A stretch of DNA of 64,000 bases. Source: Paenibacillus sp. cl123. Its GTDB lineage: Bacteria; Bacillota; Bacilli; Paenibacillales; NBRC-103111. Within the stretch, counting starts at the first letter, position 1; the number at the start of each line of letters is the position of its first letter. A model generated the notes under the pieces. That model worked only from the letters and a program-made list of their open reading frames with translations, was not told the DNA's origin and did not search any database. This document shows, piece after piece, positions 61,054-64,000 of this stretch. A program made the position numbers and the translations under genes. The stretch spans positions 62,001 through 126,000 of the forward strand of contig NZ_FMYY01000003.1 of NCBI RefSeq assembly GCF_900101595.1, in the 5' to 3' direction.

Positions 61054-62196
61054 ATGAATCAATCGCAGCGTATTCGTATAGGTATCATCGGAGCAGGCAA
61101 TATCGGACAGGTGCATATGCGCGAGTTCGCCAAGCTGGCGGAGGAATGCGAGATTACGACGGTAACGGATGCGTACCGGCCTCTGGCCGAGCAGCGGGCC
61201 CGTGAATTCGGCATCGCCCATGTGGTGGATACGGCGGCTGAAGTTATTGACAGCCCTCATGTTGATGCGGTAATTATCGGGGTGCCGAATCAATATCATG
61301 CGTCCTTGGCGATTCAGGCGCTGGAAGCGGGCAAGCATGTGCTGGTCGAGAAGCCGATGGCGCTTAACGGACAGGCAGCCCGGCAAATCTGGGAAGCGTC
61401 GCAGCGTTCGGACCGGACTTTGATGGTCGCCCACCAGATGCGCTGGGAGACGGTGCCGATGATCATCCGCCAGCAGGTCGAGCGCGGAGAGCTGGGCCGC
61501 ATCTATACGGCGAAGACCGGCTGGTACCGGCGCAAAGGCATCCCGGGCTGGGGAACCTGGTTCACCCGGATGAATGAATCGGGCGGGGGACCGCTTATCG
61601 ATATCGGCGTCCATATGCTGGATTTGGCCTTGTTCCTGATGGGCAATCCGAAGCCGGTATCCGTCTATGGCTCCACTTATGGAGAATTTGGCCCGAAGCG
61701 CAAAGGAATCGGGACATGGGGCAAGCCGGATTGGAACGGCATTTACGATGTGGAAGACCTGGCTACGGCGATGATCAAAATGGAGGATGGCAGCTCGCTT
61801 ACGCTTGAGGTCAGCTGGGCCGTCCATATGGATACGGACAATACGCCGTTCGTTCATCTGATGGGTACGGATGGCGGCGCGACATATCGCGGTGCAACCG
61901 GCAAGCTGCTGATGGAGAAGTTCGACCGGCCATTGGAAGCGCTGCTGGCGCGTCCGGAAAATGATGAGGGCGAACGTCTGCGTCTGAGCAGGCACTTCCT
62001 GGAGTGCATCCGCGAAGGCAAGCAGCCGATCAGCCCGGCTCTCTCGGGACTGACGAGCAACCTGGTGCTTGACGCAATCTACGAATCTTCGCGTACCGGC
62101 CATGAGGTCGTGCTGGACTGGAGCATGCTGGAGCAGTCTTCGGCACAAGCCGAGGCGGAAGTTGCAGTGGCGGCCGGCGAGGGGGGAGCCGTATGA
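61054..62196 (+). CDS. Gfo/Idh/MocA-family oxidoreductase (paralogue of 47567)
   Basis: A 380-residue oxidoreductase with GAGNIG (13-18), EKPMALN (99-101 for EKP) and GGGPLIDIGVHMLDLALFLMG. An aromatic, basic insert (GWYRRKGIPGWGTWF; GIGTWGKPDWNGIYD) is shared with the 47567 enzyme and suggests a larger, perhaps glycosidic, substrate. Its end overlaps the next start by ATGA, coupling it to the TIM-barrel gene. The divergent AraC gene is the likely regulator. The ribosome binding site (AAAAAGG) is close to the ATG. Confidence 0.87.
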   Translation: MNQSQRIRIGIIGAGNIGQVHMREFAKLAEECEITTVTDAYRPLAEQRAREFGIAHVVDTAAEVIDSPHVDAVIIGVPNQYHASLAIQALEAGKHVLVEKPMALNGQAARQIWEASQRSDRTLMVAHQMRWETVPMIIRQQVERGELGRIYTAKTGWYRRKGIPGWGTWFTRMNESGGGPLIDIGVHMLDLALFLMGNPKPVSVYGSTYGEFGPKRKGIGTWGKPDWNGIYDVEDLATAMIKMEDGSSLTLEVSWAVHMDTDNTPFVHLMGTDGGATYRGATGKLLMEKFDRPLEALLARPENDEGERLRLSRHFLECIREGKQPISPALSGLTSNLVLDAIYESSRTGHEVVLDWSMLEQSSAQAEAEVAVAAGEGGAV

Positions 62197-63032
62197 AACG
62201 CGGGTTAACGAGAGCAGGTCTTGGCGACGCGGGTACGACGGAGTCCTTTATCGCGCGCGCTGCGGCTTACGGTTTCCAGACGGTTGACCTGGGAGCGCAG
62301 GAGCTGGCTGATCCCGAGCAGGCGGCAAGCATCGGCGCGAGCCTCAAGCAGCATGGCATAGAAGCCGGATCGTTCGGCTTGCCGGTAGAGTGGCGGAAAA
62401 CGGATGAAGCGTTCCGCGCCGGACTGCCGCTGCTGGCCGCGGCTGCGGCCGGGGCCGCTTCGATCGGATGCCTGCGCTGCTGCACCTATATTTTGCCGTC
62501 GACAGATGAGCTGCCCGCGCCTTTCCTGGCGAAAGCAACTACGCGGCTGAGAATTTGCGCCCAGCTGCTGGGCGCGTACGGAATCCGGCTGGGTCTGGAA
62601 TTTGTCGGTCCGCATCATCTGCGGACCCGGTGGCAGCATCCGTTCCTGTGGACGATGGACGATACGCTGGCCTGGATTGACGCGATTGGCGAGCCGAATG
62701 TGGGGCTGCTGTTCGACGTGTACCATGCCTACACGACCGGGCTGGCCCCGGCTGAGCTGGACCGGCTGACGGCAGCGCAGGTCGTTCACGTGCATATCAA
62801 CGATGCGCCGGACGTGCCGGTCGAAGCTGTGCTGGACAATGAGCGTCTGTACACCGGCGAAGGCGTCATTGACGCAGCCGCGTACTTGCAGGCGCTGCAG
62901 CGTATCGGCTATGACGGGCCGGTTGCGCAGGAAGTACTGCTGCCCGCAGCGCCGACCGATTCGGTGGAGGCGCTGCTGGAGAGGTCGAAGGCCGGCTTTG
63001 ACCGGGTATTCACGGCAGCGGGATTGGTGTAG
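62193..63032 (+). CDS. Sugar phosphate isomerase/epimerase-like TIM-barrel protein
   Basis: A 279-residue xylose-isomerase-like TIM barrel. The metal ligands expected for the family are in place: Glu136 (LGLEFVG), Asp175 and His178 (LLFDVYHAYTTG), His201 (VHVHINDA) and Glu247 (AQEVLL). It is translationally coupled to the oxidoreductase. Family members are keto-sugar or inosose isomerases, dehydratases, and lyases acting on 3-keto-glycosides. With the partner oxidase this suggests an oxidise-then-isomerise or eliminate pathway. Confidence 0.83.
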   Translation: MKRGLTRAGLGDAGTTESFIARAAAYGFQTVDLGAQELADPEQAASIGASLKQHGIEAGSFGLPVEWRKTDEAFRAGLPLLAAAAAGAASIGCLRCCTYILPSTDELPAPFLAKATTRLRICAQLLGAYGIRLGLEFVGPHHLRTRWQHPFLWTMDDTLAWIDAIGEPNVGLLFDVYHAYTTGLAPAELDRLTAAQVVHVHINDAPDVPVEAVLDNERLYTGEGVIDAAAYLQALQRIGYDGPVAQEVLLPAAPTDSVEALLERSKAGFDRVFTAAGLV

Positions 63033-63046
63033 CGGCGCCGGTTGGC

Positions 63047-63086
63047 GTCCGGGTGTCCGGGTGTCCGGGTGTCCGGCTGTCTGGCT
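63047..63086 (+). repeat. 8-bp tandem repeat GTCCGGGT, about five units
   Basis: Three exact units of GTCCGGGT followed by two degenerate ones (GTCCGGCT, GTCTGGCT). Probably a slippage-prone spacer without function. Confidence 0.85.
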
Positions 63087-63246
63087 GCGAGCCGGACGGC
63101 GCGGTGGCGCGCGGGAGATACCGGGCGGTGTTTCCGGTGATCTCCGAATGGTTTCGGCGGTTCGCCGGACAAATAAACGAAGCGGGCCCGGTCTCCGTGC
63201 AAACGGCGGGTCCGCTTTTCAAATTTCCCCGTTTGGACGACAAACA

Positions 63247-63285
63247 GGACCCTTTACCCGCATAGCGGAGTGAAGGGTCCCTTTT
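63247..63285 (+). terminator. Terminator of the oxidoreductase/isomerase pair
   Basis: 11-bp stem GGACCCTTTAC/GTGAAGGGTCC (one G-U pair) with a 12-base loop, followed by CTTTTA. Confidence 0.8.
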
Positions 63286-63381
63286 AAATAGAAAACTCCG
63301 TTTTTCTGCGCCTCTGGACCTTGCCGTTTATGGAATGAATAGGTATAGTGGTGGCGGGAGGCGATTTATATTCAAATTAGG

Positions 63382-63876
63382 ATGAGCCGTGATTTATTCC
63401 ATTCCTTCGAAGACAAGGAGCTGAGCCAAGCTTGCATCGGAGAGGTGCTGCGCGGTCTGCGGGGTCAAAGCCCCGAGAAGAAGCTGGAGGTTTACCGGGC
63501 TTTGACAGCCGGGCAGCGGGCGCTATTTATGTTCCATGTGTGGCATGACCATGCCTGCCATTCAGCCGACGAGCTGTACGCCTGGAGCGCTCAGCTTATC
63601 AGCGAACAGTCAACTTGGGCGGAGATCAGGCAGGGCCTTGCCTACTTCGGAGCTCTCGAGCTTCTTCAGGTGATGGATGAGCTGGAGCTTATGATCGGGG
63701 CGGCAGACGGAGAGCGTGAGAAGCCTTCCATACTTGATCTTGACCGGCATCCGCAGCTTCGCGAAGAGCTGAACCGCGTGATGGCCGGCTTTCAACAGGC
63801 CGCCGAGGAAGCCAAGCGGCGGATCGGCTTGCATGTGCGGGCTAATCCCGGGCAGTTTGTGGAGCTGGTTGGCTAG
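63382..63876 (+). CDS. Unrecognised soluble, mostly helical protein
   Basis: A 164-residue protein I do not recognise. It is rich in helix-forming residues. A His cluster (MFHVWHDHACHSADELYAW, about 50-70) could bind metal, and the C-terminal third looks like a coiled coil (ELNRVMAGFQQAAEEAKRR). No signal peptide or membrane segment. The annotated start is ATG 63382, but its ribosome binding site is poor: GGGAGG lies 20 bases upstream and is ideally spaced for an in-frame ATT codon at 63370. A terminator follows, so it is a stand-alone gene. Confidence 0.7.
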   Translation: MSRDLFHSFEDKELSQACIGEVLRGLRGQSPEKKLEVYRALTAGQRALFMFHVWHDHACHSADELYAWSAQLISEQSTWAEIRQGLAYFGALELLQVMDELELMIGAADGEREKPSILDLDRHPQLREELNRVMAGFQQAAEEAKRRIGLHVRANPGQFVELVG

Positions 63877-63919
63877 TGAGCGATTGGATTAAACGAGCTT
63901 ATATAGAGCTGGACCAGGA

Positions 63920-63956
63920 ACCGGTATCCGATCTCATTCGGACGCCGGTTTTTTGT
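63920..63956 (+). terminator. Terminator of the 63382 gene
   Basis: Stem AACCGG-TA-TCCGA/TCGGA-CG-CCGGTT, followed by six T. Confidence 0.88.
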
Positions 63957-64000
63957 TCCAAGCTCAGAACATTCAGACCCTTTACGAGGCGAAAGCGAGA

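Larger units (their letters stand above)
63033..63381. other. 349-bp intergenic region with short tandem repeat and terminator
   Basis: Contains the 8-bp tandem repeat at 63047-63086 and the terminator at 63247-63285. Frames through it are GC-skewed with no ribosome binding site; I see no gene. Confidence 0.6.

Noticed and set aside
60928-62148. N-terminal extension of the 59971 AraC gene to 725 codons
   Set aside because: The extension is antisense to the oxidoreductase at 61054, which has strong family motifs; only the part up to about 60927 shows AraC features.

Overview
The window looks like a chromosomal segment of a spore-forming, GC-rich member of the Paenibacillaceae (Paenibacillus, Cohnella or a relative). 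The evidence is a fadN-fadA-fadE-lcfA fatty-acid operon, a tricistronic gerA-type spore germination operon, many recognisable relatives of Bacillus subtilis proteins (YhcW, YpsA, YtoI, YdjO, PdxK, LplJ, XylR, XylA, XylB, an SR1P-like peptide), strong AGGAGG-type ribosome binding sites, frequent TTG/GTG starts, and many AraC regulators and Gfo/Idh/MocA oxidoreductases. I see no rRNA, tRNA, CRISPR array, insertion sequence or prophage. Names are based on remembered family sequences and visible motifs; no database was searched.

Layout. 3-6978: end of a beta-oxidation operon (fadN partial, fadA, fadE, lcfA, PaaI-type thioesterase). 7134-10754: a GH116-like glycoside hydrolase divergent from an AraC regulator. 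10939-12180: M29 aminopeptidase, followed by a tandem hairpin repeat. 12612-16562: MATE exporter, YdjO-like zinc-ribbon protein and a membrane GAF-PAS-GGDEF diguanylate cyclase, all on the minus strand. 16870-20835: short-chain dehydrogenase, then an SR1P-like peptide gene abutting pyruvate phosphate dikinase. 20994-25876: HNH-type protein with a zinc-ribbon head, YhcW phosphatase, small membrane protein, YpsA, and a polytopic transporter. 26126-31043: LtaS-type sulfatase, archaeal-type peptidyl-tRNA hydrolase, pdxK, lplJ.

31481-34642: oxidoreductase, ThuA-like protein and a second oxidoreductase, preceded by a LacI/CcpA-like operator. 34805-40231: the xylose locus (xylR divergent; xylA-xylB with an operator, promoter and cre site), interrupted by an AT-rich DUF2935 gene. 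40482-45223: PIG-L deacetylase (bacillithiol type), azoreductase with an inverted-repeat operator, coaA, and the YtoI-like DRTGG/CBS protein. 45344-48652: oxidoreductase, AraC regulator, oxidoreductase. 49004-56624: secreted helical-repeat protein, WG-repeat protein, and the ger operon with a small fourth gene. 56681-63032: two coupled oxidoreductases with a divergent AraC gene, then an AraC gene divergent from an oxidoreductase coupled to a TIM-barrel isomerase/epimerase. 63382-63876: unrecognised protein.

How it fits together. Much of the window serves scavenging of plant or soil carbon: fatty acids, xylose, and glycosides or polyols handled by seven Gfo/Idh/MocA enzymes under local AraC control. 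I did not find an unmistakably new system. The most interesting leads are the SR1P-like peptide coupled to ppdK, the possible fourth germinant-receptor subunit, the AraC/oxidoreductase/isomerase module that could handle 3-keto-glycosides, two oxidoreductases lacking the usual dinucleotide-binding motif, and the hairpin repeat at 12225-12396.
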